Assembly: GCA_014871385.1 (NCBI GenBank)
Contig: CM026425.1
Coordinates: forward strand, 3,305,561 to 3,369,560
Direction of reading: 5' to 3'
Origin: Ceratodon purpureus
Taxonomy: Eukaryota; Streptophyta; Bryopsida; Pseudoditrichales; Ditrichaceae
Length of the DNA: 64,000 nucleotides
Below are positions 24,203 to 35,582 of the stretch, one piece after another. The notes beneath the pieces are model-generated. The model saw nothing but the letters and a program-made list of their open reading frames with translations. It ran no database searches and was not told the DNA's origin. How positions within the stretch are numbered: the stretch's first letter is position 1; the number at the start of each line of letters is the position of its first letter. The position numbers and the translations under genes were made by a program.

Positions 24203-27200
24203 ATGAAATCACCGCGCAATGTGGAAGACGAAGCGAGTGCTTCCAGGTCGAAACGTTCTTGGACAGACGATGGAGATCCAGATTGCGAGCCTGTTTAGAA
24301 GATTTACGTTCTTCCTTCGTTTAATTTGCGTCATCGGAACAGTTCTGGTGACATCGTCCACGACATTAAAGTGGAAATGGATCTTTCACTCGGTTAGTTC
24401 ATATTTTTTTATTCATTTATACATATAATTCTGAATTTGTTTTATCGTTATATCTGTGCTTTCCTTGTTCATTAATAATAATTGATTCTGCTATTGTTTT
24501 GCAGATATTCGGGTTACTCAAACTGGTGACACCAGCGTGCTGAAGTTTCCAGTCGAGGAAATGGATAGTGAACTACTCGAGAAGTTAGAGCGGGAACACG
24601 AGAATGAAGTAAAGGTTCAGGAGGAAATCGATGAGGTAGACAACGAGGAGTTCGACAATTTGTGCAATATTTCGTGGGACGCGTACATCTCTCAGACACA
24701 AGTAAGTGAATCTTCATTTAGACTGTAGAATCTGAATGCTTAATTCTTTATTTAAACTTCAGAAACTAAATCATCACTTAATTAAACCTTGATTTTATTA
24801 TATTATATACTAAAATGAATTTTTTAAATTCTAAGGGCGTAATCGAGGAAAACCTTAACGTCAGCGAGGGAGTGCAAGATGTCAACAATACTGTGGACAT
24901 AACTTGCACCGAAGGTAAGTTAATGTTCTTCTTAGCTTTTGTAATTGTAATTAAAAATTTGACGACCTAATTGTAGATGATTTTATTGTTAGTTCTCATA
25001 ATTAGAGGCCATGTTCGGCCGAAGGCCGCCGAAGCCGCGCGGCAGCGCAGTTTTGCTAATTAGATTTGCTTTTACTTTGCAGATGTTTCGACTTTCACGG
25101 GAATATCAAGCGATTCGTATTGCGATTCTGGTATCCTTCTTATTTTTAATTCATTTTTTAATTTTGATTAATGTACTGTTGCATCGTAGGATGATGAATT
25201 AATTACTGTTATTAATTTAATTTTTTGGTAAGTTTTTCCAGATTATGCCAGAATTAGCGGAGTTTATGGCTCGTCATCCGGAGTTGGGAACAATTGTTTC
25301 GATGCTGATGATGTCGTAATTCCTTGTACGATCCTTGTATTCTGTACTGTGATGTTATTGTTTTCTCGGTTTATTGTGTCGTGTTATACTTAGATTTAGG
25401 TTGTTCTTTTGTATTTTAAATGAGGGACCATGCGCGGCCGCAGGCCGCTGAAGCCGCGCTACAGCGCATGGTTGTGTATTTGGTATTTATTTTTATCACT
25501 TTTGCAGATGTGCCAGATAATCCTGACTCGGGCGTTCGTGGAGGCTCGGGGTCAGAGAGTACTCTTACTCGTAAGTTTTGTTGATTTGCCTTTTTGATTT
25601 GATTAGATATAGTGTTGTAGCATTCTAGTTTAGTTTTTTTTATGTCATTTGAATTTTTAGTCTGAAAAGGAGGGGCCATGCGCGGGCGCAGGCCGCTGAA
25701 GCCGCGCGGCAGCGCATGGTTTTGTGTAAACCACGATTTTCTTACTTGTTTGTTTTATTTTTGTGGATTTGTTTTCTTGATTTATTAGATTTAGTGCATT
25801 AAATTTTAGTTTAGATTTGTGTATGTTTGTTTATTTTAAGTCTGAAAAGGTGGGGCCATGCGCGGCCGCAGACCGCTGAAGCCACGCGGCAGCGCATGGT
25901 TTGTGTAAATTTCGATTTTCTTATTTTTGTGTTTTATCTGCTCATGCAATTGATTCTTCTTGTTCGGGCTCGGGGGTGGTCGCCGAGTTTGCGAGGGAGT
26001 TTTCTATTCCTAGATGTTTTCAATTGGTTCCTGCAGTTGCCGAAGACAATGTCACCGCAAATACTGAAGCAGGTAACCTGGCATGTTCAAGTTGTTTTAT
26101 TCTTTTTTGTTTGTTTTTCAGATTTTTTGTTATTCATTGCTTTATTCATTTTTTTCAGTGGTTGTTTAATAAATTCTATTCTACATGCAGGTTTTGCTCG
26201 TGATATCAGAGCTGGCGCTGATGGTCCTGGGGTGTTGGAGGAAAATGAAAACGGATACGTTGATTCAGGTTAGTTTTATTTGTCGAATATGGTTGTGAGT
26301 TTTTTTATTTATTATTTTAAGTCTAATAATGTGTTGTTTTACAGATTCTGGTGTAGTTTATAGCTTTAGTTGGAGGGAAGCTGAAGTTCGGAGGACTCTA
26401 GTGTACAATTACATACACGATCTTAGTGTAGCTAGATTCTACGGAGGTTAGTATAGCTATCGGATTTCTTAGTGTTCTGTATGTCTAGAGTATCTTTTTA
26501 GATCATAGATTTTGTGCTATCTGAATTTTTAATTTTTTTTTGTAGTTGCAGTGTCCGAAATTTCCAGAGAGGCTTCAATAGTTGTGAAAGTTGAAGATGG
26601 AGAAGAAGACGTTGTCGGTGTTGACATTCGGGAGGGAGTTGAAGAAGTGTGTCGTGGTGAAGAAAAAGTCCTTTCCGATGATGACGAAGACGATGATCCC
26701 GATAATATCTTTATCCCGCAATCCAATAATTTCCCTGAAGAAGAGGGTGATGAGGAGAGTTTTACTGATGGTGTGCAGAACGGTGTCTCGGAATCAAGTG
26801 GTCACCAAAATTCTGGTATGTATTATATTTGGTCACTTTTTTTTTATTTTGGTTATTTATAATTACTATGTTTCTGTTCTGTATTGTTTATTTATTATGT
26901 CTGGATTAGTTTTCTGATATAATTTCTTATTTTTGTTTTTGTAGGGGCACTGTGAAGGGATCTCGGTTTCGTGATCTTGACCCGACTGAGGTAAAAAATG
27001 CATCTATGAATGGTGAGCGAAGGGGTTGCCACTCCGAGCAATGGGCCTGAAACACGTTCGACGAGTGGCGTCGGTTCCGTGGTTATCCCACCGACAAAAC
27101 TATTGGTGAACTTTCTGAAGAGGAGGACATCCGGGGCTTTGTGGATCTTCTTTATGAATTCTTCTTACAAGTTACCAAACAGGACAGCAGTCTCTATGAA

Positions 27201-29460
27201 CCCGGATCGTGAGTTTTTGAACTGTAATATGATTCATTGTTTTTATTTTTATTTTGTTCGTTAGTTTTATGATATTGTTTTGAATGCCTTATTTCTTTCA
27301 ATTTATTTTCATCAATTTCAGTTGGTGAGCATAGTTTGTTTTATTTTTAACTGTTCGAATGTTGTGTTTTACAGGATTGCGAATATGATTCGGGCCGTTG
27401 GCCGAATCATCAGATTGCAACAGGACATACGTTTACAACAAACTTCTGCAGTTGAGCCCCCGTTCAATATTATGTTAGACCCCCGATATCGGCGAGTCAA
27501 ATCTGCTGGGACGGAGTCGGTGAAGCGATCTTTTTGACGTGGACTTGGAATCCAGACTTCGACATCAGATGTTTTAACTCGGGACGAGGAAGTGATGGTG
27601 CTTATGTCTGATGGTGCTTCTGTTGTTAACCCGAATGGCCTTATTCATCGTCTGATCTATTTTTTTTGTTGAAATTTTTTTATACGAGGTCAAGACGAAC
27701 TTCGGGCTACGCATGTGGGACAATTTCAGTTGCTGAAAGAGCGTGGAACTGATATTCTGAGGTATTTTTTCCTTTACTATGCTGTGTGTATTCTTTAGTC
27801 TTTGACTGTAGAAGTGTACTGTTTAGTGTTTGTTTGTAGAAGTTAGTTTTTCTCTCTTGATTTGTAATTCTTGAGTAGTGTTTAATACTCTGTTTGTTTA
27901 TTAGTCAATGCACATGAATATGTTTTGATATATTTCTTTTTCTTATTATTCTGACTAGGTACAATCCCAGCTTAAGCAAAACGTACAAAATGGACATAGA
28001 GCATTGCTCTAAGCACTCGATCCGCCATTCAATAGATTGTTCTGATCCTGACGTTGTCGATACCTTTAAGAGAATGATTTGTTGTTATCCTTCTTTTTCG
28101 GCAAAGGAATTGTTGGACAGGTTCGATGGGAATCCTCATCCGGTGTTTTTGAGGGCTAAGTCTAATTCAAGTTGAACGATGAAGTGTGGTTTCAAAAACG
28201 AGTTGTGGGAAAGAATACTCTTGGGAAAGCAATTAAACTTATGATTGAGTCTACTCCTGGTGAGATTTCTTACTTCGACTATTTTCTTTTTAATTCTGTT
28301 TTTTTTTTGTATACTTTTATGTTGTTGTTTAGTATTGAGTTTTGTAGGATATTGATTTGGATATCGTACTTATTTGTTGCGGTTTTTTAAGTTGAATTTA
28401 GGTCTTGTAATCGGAGATAGAAAGTTCACGAATAAGACACCACAGCGGATGGGTATTACACGAATGGCTGAGGCACAGATCTCAGTTGACAAGGCGATGT
28501 TAGTGACTGAACATCGTGATGTCAAGTCTTTCAATCAATATAATGCGAATCCAATCAAACTGCAAATGGACGCTTGTCAGCGTATTATCTCAGGCGATGG
28601 TAAGAAATTTTCGGAGGTATTGTCTCAAGAGTTGAGAAAGGCTAACGACGTGAAGGTAATTTTCGAGACTTAGTATTTCTACGTTTCTGTTGTTTTTATA
28701 TTTTCTTAGTGGAATTTTTAATAAGGGTTTCATTGTAATTTGTAGGATGTTGAAATGAGTAAGGCTGCGGCTCTAAAGGCAACAGGTCAAAAGGATGCTA
28801 AACGTATGATGGAGGTCATTGCGGTGAAGAATGAAGACGCTAAAACTGAGGCCGTGGCCGTGAAAGCTGAATCTTCTGTCAAAGTATTTAGTTTTATTAA
28901 TTTCAATTTATATTTTGAATTATTAATATCATTTTTTCGTTTTGTAATGTTTTTTGTGTTTGAATTTTGCAGATTACAACTCCTGATTTGAAGAATGTTT
29001 CTACGCTTCTTGCCACATCAAATATTCGTGAAGAGGTTAGTGTTTAAATGTATAATTTGATTACTTGAAGTCTTCTTTTTTGAGATGCTTTTCATTTGTC
29101 TTTATGAATGTAATCTATTTGTTGTTGCAGTCCTTTGTGAACCAGGTAATTTCATCAACAGCATTCGTGTTCGGGAGTTGTACTCTTATGTGAACCAGGG
29201 AAGTACAACAAGAGGATTCATGTTTGGAACAGCAACAAGTTGTAACTTCTTCAACTTTAACGCACCATTTGATCCTAGCCAGATGGCGTCATTCATCTCG
29301 AAGCTTCCAAAAGTATTTTATCTTTAGATGGATTTTGTTTTTTGGTCTTTTATTCTTGCGTTTTACAATTTTTTCTTGAATCTCAATGGTTTCTGACACT
29401 TGTTTTCCTTTTTGTTTTCAGGTTGACAATGCTCTTCCCGATCCCGTGAGCTCACAGTAG
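24203..29460 (+). pseudogene. Crypton-like (DUF3504-type) tyrosine recombinase gene, many exons, decayed
   Basis: At least fifteen exon-like segments with GT-AG borders run from an ATG at 24203 (MKSPRNVEDE) to a stop at 29460 (ALPDPVSSQ). Upstream exons (24505-24701, 24836-24914, 25083-25130, 25242-25325, 25508-25570, 26037-26072, 26191-26268, 26345-26446, 26546-26815) are mostly joined in phase 1 and encode an acidic region. The part from about 26945 onward resembles the tyrosine recombinase domain of Cryptons and of the animal KCTD1/ZMYM/QRICH1 relatives: NTFDEWRRFRG, LYEPGS, IANMIRAVGRII, LTRDEEV, VWFQKRVVGKNTLGK, then QRMGITRMAEA and TEHRDVKSFNQY (28506-28541), which supplies the His, Arg and candidate nucleophilic Tyr. 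A coiled, Lys/Glu-rich tail follows, then GFMFGTATSCNFFNFN. The core is interrupted by several stops and frame changes, so this copy is probably inactive, unless splicing avoids them. I see no reverse transcriptase, which argues against a DIRS-type element. Confidence 0.7.
25009..25899. repeat. Four copies of a GC-rich 44-bp hairpin in introns of the recombinase-like gene
   Basis: Copies lie at 25009-25050, 25428-25471, 25676-25719 and 25856-25899. Each begins CCATGCGCGGCCGC or a variant and ends GCGGCAGCGCATGG or a variant. The outer CCATGCGC and GCGCATGG pair, as do inner GGCC/GCGGC stretches, so each folds. They stand out from introns that are strongly AT-rich. Copies 3 and 4 share flanks (TCTGAAAAGG-GGGGCC before, GTGTAAA and GATTTTCTTA after) and are 180 bp apart, so that pair arose by tandem duplication of a longer unit. 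Confidence 0.9.
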
Positions 29461-29646
29461 TTCGTATGCAACAGTACTTTCGGTACAAAGTGTTATTTGT
29501 TTTCAAAAAAATAAAATTAGTACTTTCGCAACTAGTATAGATGTAATTAGATCAGAGTTAGATTAGAATGTACAAACAGAATCAAGCCTCTTTTGATCAA
29601 TTTTTTGTTGATAGGCTACATAGTATTCTACATTAGAGGACTTAGT
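29461..29646. other. 3' region of the recombinase-like gene
   Basis: AAATAAAATTAG at about 29507 is a likely poly(A) signal. The region ends at the AGT target-site copy of the next element. Confidence 0.4.
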
Positions 29647-31840
29647 CACTAGAGGAAAACAGGGATTTTGGTGACGCGTTTTGACGCGTTTTTTAAGAGC
29701 GTTTAACGCGTTTTGACGCGTTTTTTTTTTTGACGCAAAAAAATACCGCTACGTCTGGAGAGTCAAATCGATCTTGACGTGTCGCGTCATGGAGCGTCAT
29801 CAGCCTCTTTCCTGTGACGCTCATTGACGTGACACTGCTTCGTGAATTTACCTGCGGTCAGTAACTTAGAGAGTAACTTTTTTGCCACGTGGGCGTTTTC
29901 CGGTTTCGCGGGAGACACGGTGGATACCATGTCATGGATGAAAAATTTGCTGAAGTGGCACAAAATTCTGACATGGCAATCGGTTTTTCAACGGCTCATA
30001 TGTTGACACGTGGCATGATCGTGGACTGGACGTATATGTGTGATGCGTTTGTTAAAAGTGACGTTATTTTCTGTTACTTTTGACGCAGTGGGGTTTTTTG
30101 GAAGTACGTCACGGACGTCAGTTTTGACGCGTTTTTGAGGTTGTTTGACAGATGCGTCCCGGACGTTAAATTTGACGCTGTTTGACGCTGAAAACACAAG
30201 CGTCACTTATTTTAATGCGTTTACGGAAACGTCATTAGACGTAGGATCATGTTTGCCACGTCAAAAGTGACGCATTCAATTTGAATGTTGTGTAAAAAGA
30301 AACACAATGTAGTGTTCAACTTGACGCTGATAAACACATATGTCACATAATTTAACGCGTTTCGGGAAACGTCTTTAGACGTAGGATGACGTAACGTAAG
30401 GGGCTGCTCATGCTGGATCCTGCTTAATCTACACAACCCACATCATTGTGCTCATGGTGAGTTCATAGCAACACATCATTCAATCACACTTGAGTAAAGA
30501 TTTAGGTGGCATTTGATTACAAGGAAGTTAATGGAACAAGATCACGTGAAGAAAGGAACAAGAGAGGAATCGAGACAAGAAGAACATGGAGAACAAGAAA
30601 CCCCCTCCCCCCCCCCCCCCTCGGATTTTATTGAAGTACCTTTCAGATTATAGGTTGGCGTTACTCCATCCTAGCTTGGTTTAAGGTTTGCCTTAGATTT
30701 TTGGAAAGCTAACTTGATTGTACATCTACCCTCAAAATCTCAGAAGCATACGATAAAAATCCTAGGACTGATTGCTAAAAATCCGAGACCCTTCCTCCAG
30801 CCGCACTCCTTTGACAACCCTATCTTCGGGAGGCGATATCTCACTCCCTATAACTCGGAATTGGACGTGCTTACTACCATTGGAAAGCCCTACAAGAGAT
30901 CTACAATCTCCTCAAATCTCACTTTACTTGGACAAGAAACAAGGACTGACAGGGAAAACAATGAGAGACACTCCATGGAGTAGGAAGAAAACACAAAAAG
31001 CTTGAAAACAAGCCCTCAAATACAAGATAAGAAGCCGCCGAAGTGGCGGCTTACCCTAACCCTACCAAGGCTCAAAGCCCTAATCTAAGACCTTCATGGA
31101 TGAATGTTTCCGCACACGTGACACGTCAGCTGATTCAATATGTTTCTTGAAACACATATTTGACGCATTTTTGTGTCACTGGGAACGCGCGCGTCACTAT
31201 TGACACCCCTAGAATGTTGACTAGGTCAACCCTAGACGCCACGTCAGCCGTAGATTATCCGCACACGTGACACGTCAGCTGAGTTAATGTGTTTCCTGAA
31301 ACATATATGTGACGCGATTTTATGTCACTGGAAACAAACGCGTCACTAATGACACCCCCCGGGATGTTGACCAGGTCAAACCTTAGAGTCCATGTCAGCC
31401 ATAGCTTCCACGTCAGTGTGACACATCAGAAACGCATTCCACGTCGGATTCCTAATAACGTCACTTTTAACACAATTTAACATAGAAACACATCCGTGAC
31501 ACCCATCTATGTTAAAAGTGACGTGCGGACTTTGGATATTACTGTACTTAGCCATTTGAAAATCACTGCGAGGTAAAAATCCCCTTTAAAAGTTACTTTT
31601 CCACACTGCCCAATCTACCTTCTCTGTCTCTCTTGACGCTGCTACGTCACTCGTAACATCCAAGGTGACGTAAATTTATTTCGCGTCAAAGCCGCGTCAA
31701 ATGTGACATTTGCACGTTAACCCTACTTGACGTACACTACGTCACTTTGGACTAGATTTCTACACTAATTTCGTATAGTCTGGGCCCGTGTCATCTTTGA
31801 CGCGTTTTTACGTCCCCTAAGCCTCGGTTTTCCTCTAGTG
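29647..31840. mobile_element. Complete non-autonomous CACTA element, 2194 bp
   Basis: The ends are CACTAGAGGAAAAC (29647-29660) and its inverted copy GTTTTCCTCTAGTG (31827-31840). AGT flanks both sides (29644-29646 and 31841-31843), the 3-bp target duplication expected for CACTA. About 0.8 kb at each end is packed with TGACGCGTTT, its reverse AAACGCGTCA and shorter TGACG forms in both orientations, the layout of subterminal accessory-protein binding sites. No transposase frame is present, so it would depend on an autonomous relative. Its ends differ from the proposed end of the CACTA element at the window start after CACTAG, so the two are probably different families. Confidence 0.93.
30470..31090. 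other. Unrelated core inside the non-autonomous CACTA element
   Basis: This middle part lacks the TGACG motifs that fill both flanks. It holds a C-run at about 30603-30620 and ends with a GCCGCC-AAGTGGCGGC inverted repeat followed by AACCCTA motifs (31033-31075). It could be captured host sequence or an insertion of an older element. No coding domain is seen. Confidence 0.45.
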
Positions 31841-31843
31841 AGT

Positions 31844-32204
31844 GTTGTAAAGTTTGTAAATGACAACTTTTCCACTCATCATAATTGAGATGCGTTTTAC
31901 TTGTAATTCCGTGTTTTACTTGTAATTTTGTGTGTCGATTTATAGAATTTCAATGATTTGGAATTACTCGATTGGGCACTAGTGTGTCTGTTTGCATTTG
32001 CTTTAAGTGAGTGAATATGGATGTTTTCTTATTGAATCTTAATATAACCTGCCCAGAAAATGTCTGAGAAGAAAAAAGTCAAAAATACGTTTTAAAAAAA
32101 GTCTTAAAAAAAGTTTTGAAAAAGTTGGAAGTCCTCAAAAAAAAGTTCAAAAGAAAAAAAAAAACAGCACTGCCCGGGTTTTTGGGCGGGGCGGGAATTC
32201 TGCC
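31844..32204. other. Non-coding spacer, A-rich at its right side
   Basis: No gene. The A-rich stretch at about 32085-32165 makes a low-complexity Phe-rich frame on the minus strand that I do not accept as coding. Confidence 0.4.
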
Positions 32205-32210
32205 TATAAA
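32205..32210 (+). promoter_or_regulatory. Candidate TATA box upstream of a foldback
   Basis: TATAAA sits in CTGCCTATAAAACCGGG. Transcription starting near 32237 would place the foldback at 32422 about 185 bases into the transcript. This is suggestive only. Confidence 0.4.
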
Positions 32211-32421
32211 ACCGGGAGGCGAGCCATCGCGGGGCTCACGCCGCGGGAGGTACGTTGGATTCCCATAATAAAAATCCCAAAAGGGAGTTACCTTCGTCGT
32301 GTGAGGTTGCACTTGGCGGGTGGGAGGGTGGACAGCGGCGACGCTGCGGATTGGAAGGCGAGTGGTTTCGTGATCAGATTTGGGGTTTAACTTCTGAGCT
32401 TCTTTAACGCCTGCCATGGCT

Positions 32422-32552
32422 TGATAAGGTAGAGGGTCCTAGAACCGTCCCCTGTTTCCAAAACCAATCAGGCTGAAATGTTCAAATCAGGTACATTTCA
32501 GCCTGATCGGTTTTGGAAACAGGGGACGGTTCCAGGGCCCTCTACCTTATCA
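32422..32552. repeat. Near-perfect foldback, 60-bp arms with 11-base loop; possible small-RNA precursor
   Basis: The left arm is 32422-32481 and the right arm 32493-32552. The arms differ at only three positions, and one of these would be a G:U pair in RNA. The arms contain GAACCGTCCCCTGTTTCCAA and its complement. Arms of this length with a tiny loop fit either a young miRNA-like precursor or a small foldback MITE. No coding frame and no homologous host target were recognised. Confidence 0.85.
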
Positions 32553-34284
32553 TACTTCCCTGCCGTCGCCCGCTCCAGCACTTCCTTCGAACCCCAAAAC
32601 CCTAATATAGGGTTCCTCCCCGCTAAGCATACAGTGCACCGAATTGGCTTCAATCGGTCATAAAATGTAGAACGATCCGCTCCCACGGCGCATTGTGTGC
32701 CCAATTGCAGTAGCAACGATGGCGGGTCTAGTCTCCATCGATGGTTGATGATTCAGGGCCAAACCGGAAATCCCAGCGGCTTCTGCAATCGAAAATACCA
32801 GATATGTATTCTCTATAAATATAGGATTGGGGTTTTAGTTGGCTAGAGCAATTGGAGCTTCCGGTTGCAAGGTTACCTTCTGCTTCCAGTCATTCGAGAA
32901 TCGAGCGGCTCGAGCCAGCTGAAATTGCAGCCCTGTTTTTCTGGAGAATAGATGGAGCTGATATTATTCGTTGCTGGAGCTCTTGGGATTTCGATTGTGA
33001 CCCTTGTATTAACATAACCATAGAAAATCGGTTTTAAATGCTCGTTGTCTATGACAAATGCTCGTCGTTCTCCGCTCTTTGCTAAAAGTAAAAGCGTTTG
33101 CACAAGTGAGTTGAGTTGCAGTGTAAATAGTAACACACACTTTCATTTTTGTCCATTTGTTTCCAAGCTTGATGCTAGAGTTTGTAAGCATGCTTGTTGC
33201 AATAATTTGCGAGCATGCTTGTGATAGATGAAATTATTGCTTGAGATGTTGATGATTGTGATACATTAAAAGTCAAAAAAAATTCTATTCATAAATAACA
33301 TTCAAACATTAAGAATTACATATTGATCATTTCAACATGTGTCATTGATTGTGATGTATTAAAATTTAGTGATTGTGACATACTTAGAAGTGATTTATCG
33401 TGATTAAATTTCACTAGTTTTAACACATTAATAGTTCATTGACATGTCATAAATCTTTCTATAAGTAATAAGAAATATGAGCTTAAAAAAACCATTGACA
33501 AAGATGAATTTCCCATGGTCAAAATAGCAAAATTAATATACAGAATGTGGTAAATAGATTGAAAAGATTAAAAAAGAAACAATTAGGATGAAGCTAATTT
33601 AACCACCCCTGTACTAAACAATTCCTTGAAATAATGGTTAGTTTGACAAAACTTTATATTGTACATGAGTATGTGCCTACAAATATGTTTCTCAACAAGA
33701 TCAAGATCCATAAACTTTTTTAAAAACATGTAACAAAGAAATACTTATAATAAGTAATAAACTATGTTGGATATTGTCTTAACCTATAAATCTATCATAA
33801 TGATTTTAAGCAGAAGAATTTACCTATTGGTGCCAATGAAGATTTGAAGGTTGCCAATTTTGGCATAAACACATTTTGTCAATAATAAAAACCACACAGT
33901 TTCTTCAACTCAATGTGTAGAACTTTTGGTTGTGTTTCTCCAAATTTGGTCACAAGTAAAGACTACAATGGAATATTAGTAAATTTATGGTCATGTGGTC
34001 TTATCCTTTGACTAATTTGAAATCATTGACTAATTTGACTAATTGCTAATCATTGGAAAAAGAAAACATAATAACTTTAGTTGAAAATAAATTGAAGATA
34101 AAATTCACACATCCTTTTTGCATTTCATTAGGTATTACAAGGGTTATACTAAGAATTTTGAATCTAAATCTCAAAACTAAATTATCTCATAACTCACCAT
34201 ATTTTGAGTTTTGAAGAAAATACACACCTTGTAAGTCATCAAAGATACAATCATGAACAAGGACTATGTTGATGGAATTGTTTA
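32553..34284. other. Spacer with a second TATA-like site, then AT-rich sequence
   Basis: CTATAAATATAGG at 32812-32824 is TATA-like, and CCCTAATATAGGG occurs at about 32602. A plus-strand frame at about 32852-33037 lacks a domain and a convincing start. From about 33.2 kb the sequence is AT-rich and stop-filled. I see no gene. Confidence 0.4.
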
Positions 34285-35127
34285 ACCCCTAATTGGCCAA
34301 AGTCCTAGAATGGGCGTTTTTGAAATTTGGGCAGGTTCCTAAAAATTCAAATTTACTTGAAATTTTTTGAAATTTTTTGTGGAAAAATGTTTTTTCAAGA
34401 GGTTTATGGAGATATTTTTTTTATTTTTTTTGGATGAAGTGAGAAAAAGTTATGCTCCTCTGAGCATAAAACGCCCTTCCACGGGCAGGCTCTCAGCCAC
34501 TGTGAATGCAGCAATTTCTGCCCGAAACTGCCCAAAACTGCCCAAAACTGCCTAAAGACGAAACTTTGAAATTCCACCAAAAATTGAGATTTAGATATTT
34601 ATCAAAAATAAAAAATTTTATGTATAGAGAAAGTAGTAGAGCATGTTCCCACCGTTCGGATTTTTAATCCAAATTTTTTTCATATGCTATTTTTATTGTC
34701 AAAAAACGGCCTTTGTTTGTGAATTTCAGTATACCCCCTAGCGGAAAATGATTTATTTGGCAATCTTCCACAACTTTTTTGAATACAAATTTTTTAGCAC
34801 AAATAGTTAACTCAGTCTTCTTTGACGTGCATCAAAACCCCCAAATTCCATAATGCAAAAAAATGGTTTTTTGGGCCTTCAAAACTCTGCTGATCCCTTT
34901 TTGCGCAGGGAAAAAAAACTTGTTTTTCAACTTTGAACGTTATGATCTTGCAATTGGTAAGGAATCAGTGTGTAAGATTTCGTGCACATGTAGACATAGA
35001 AGTTAGCTACAAGATCTTACGGTTAGATGTACAAAGTAAGACCCCAAGTTTGCAAAATCCACCTTGCTTTGAAGAGGGGCTGTTTTCAGGCAGTTTTGAT
35101 GAAAAACACCCTTGGCCGTTTAGGGGT
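34285..35127. mobile_element. TA-flanked inverted-repeat element, copy 1 (843 bp)
   Basis: The left end is ACCCCTAATTGGCCAA and the right end TTGGCCGTTTAGGGGT, inverted copies of each other, with TA on both sides (34283-34284 and 35128-35129). It has no coding frame of note. Internally it shares blocks with the two other copies, for example CCACCGTTCG, AATTTCAG-A-ACCCCCT and AAGATCTTACGGTTA. A TA target suggests a Tc1/mariner-like (Stowaway-like) MITE. TTAA flanks both ends of this copy too, so piggyBac-like is the alternative. Confidence 0.8.
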
Positions 35128-35582
35128 TAAGAGACTAGTGGACATATGGTTGTGAAAAGAAGGAATAATTTCAAATATGAATAACTAGATGTAATTAAAA
35201 GGAAGTCTTTACCTGGTGGTCTTGATTACTCGAGCTTATTTGACAAACTCGATATAAAGAGCGTCAATTTAGAAAATTAAATTCAAGCAAATATCTGCCC
35301 AAAGAAATTGCTATAGGAATGAATTTTAAGTTGCAAAGGTAATGGACTTTATTGTAAAGTAGTTCAACAGCAAAATTTTGATCATGGCAGCTGACTCTAA
35401 ATTTTGTAACAATTCCAAGTATATTTTCACAAATGCTCATGAAAATTAATACAAAAAATAGCCTCAATTGTTGTAAATCACCTTATACTAAATTCTTAGT
35501 TTGCGGATGTTCATTGAAAGCATTTTTTGTTGTTCACCCTGCTAGGCATGGAAGCTTTCACTATCATTTTTCTTTGTGGTTA
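35128..35582. other. AT-rich stretch without a gene
   Basis: No recognisable frame or repeat; it links copy 1 of the TA-flanked element to the dispersed repeat that follows. Confidence 0.4.

Noticed and set aside
32079-32417. 112-residue minus-strand frame ending in a Phe/Lys-rich tail
   Set aside because: The tail is translated from an A-rich tract and the N-terminal half matches nothing I know.
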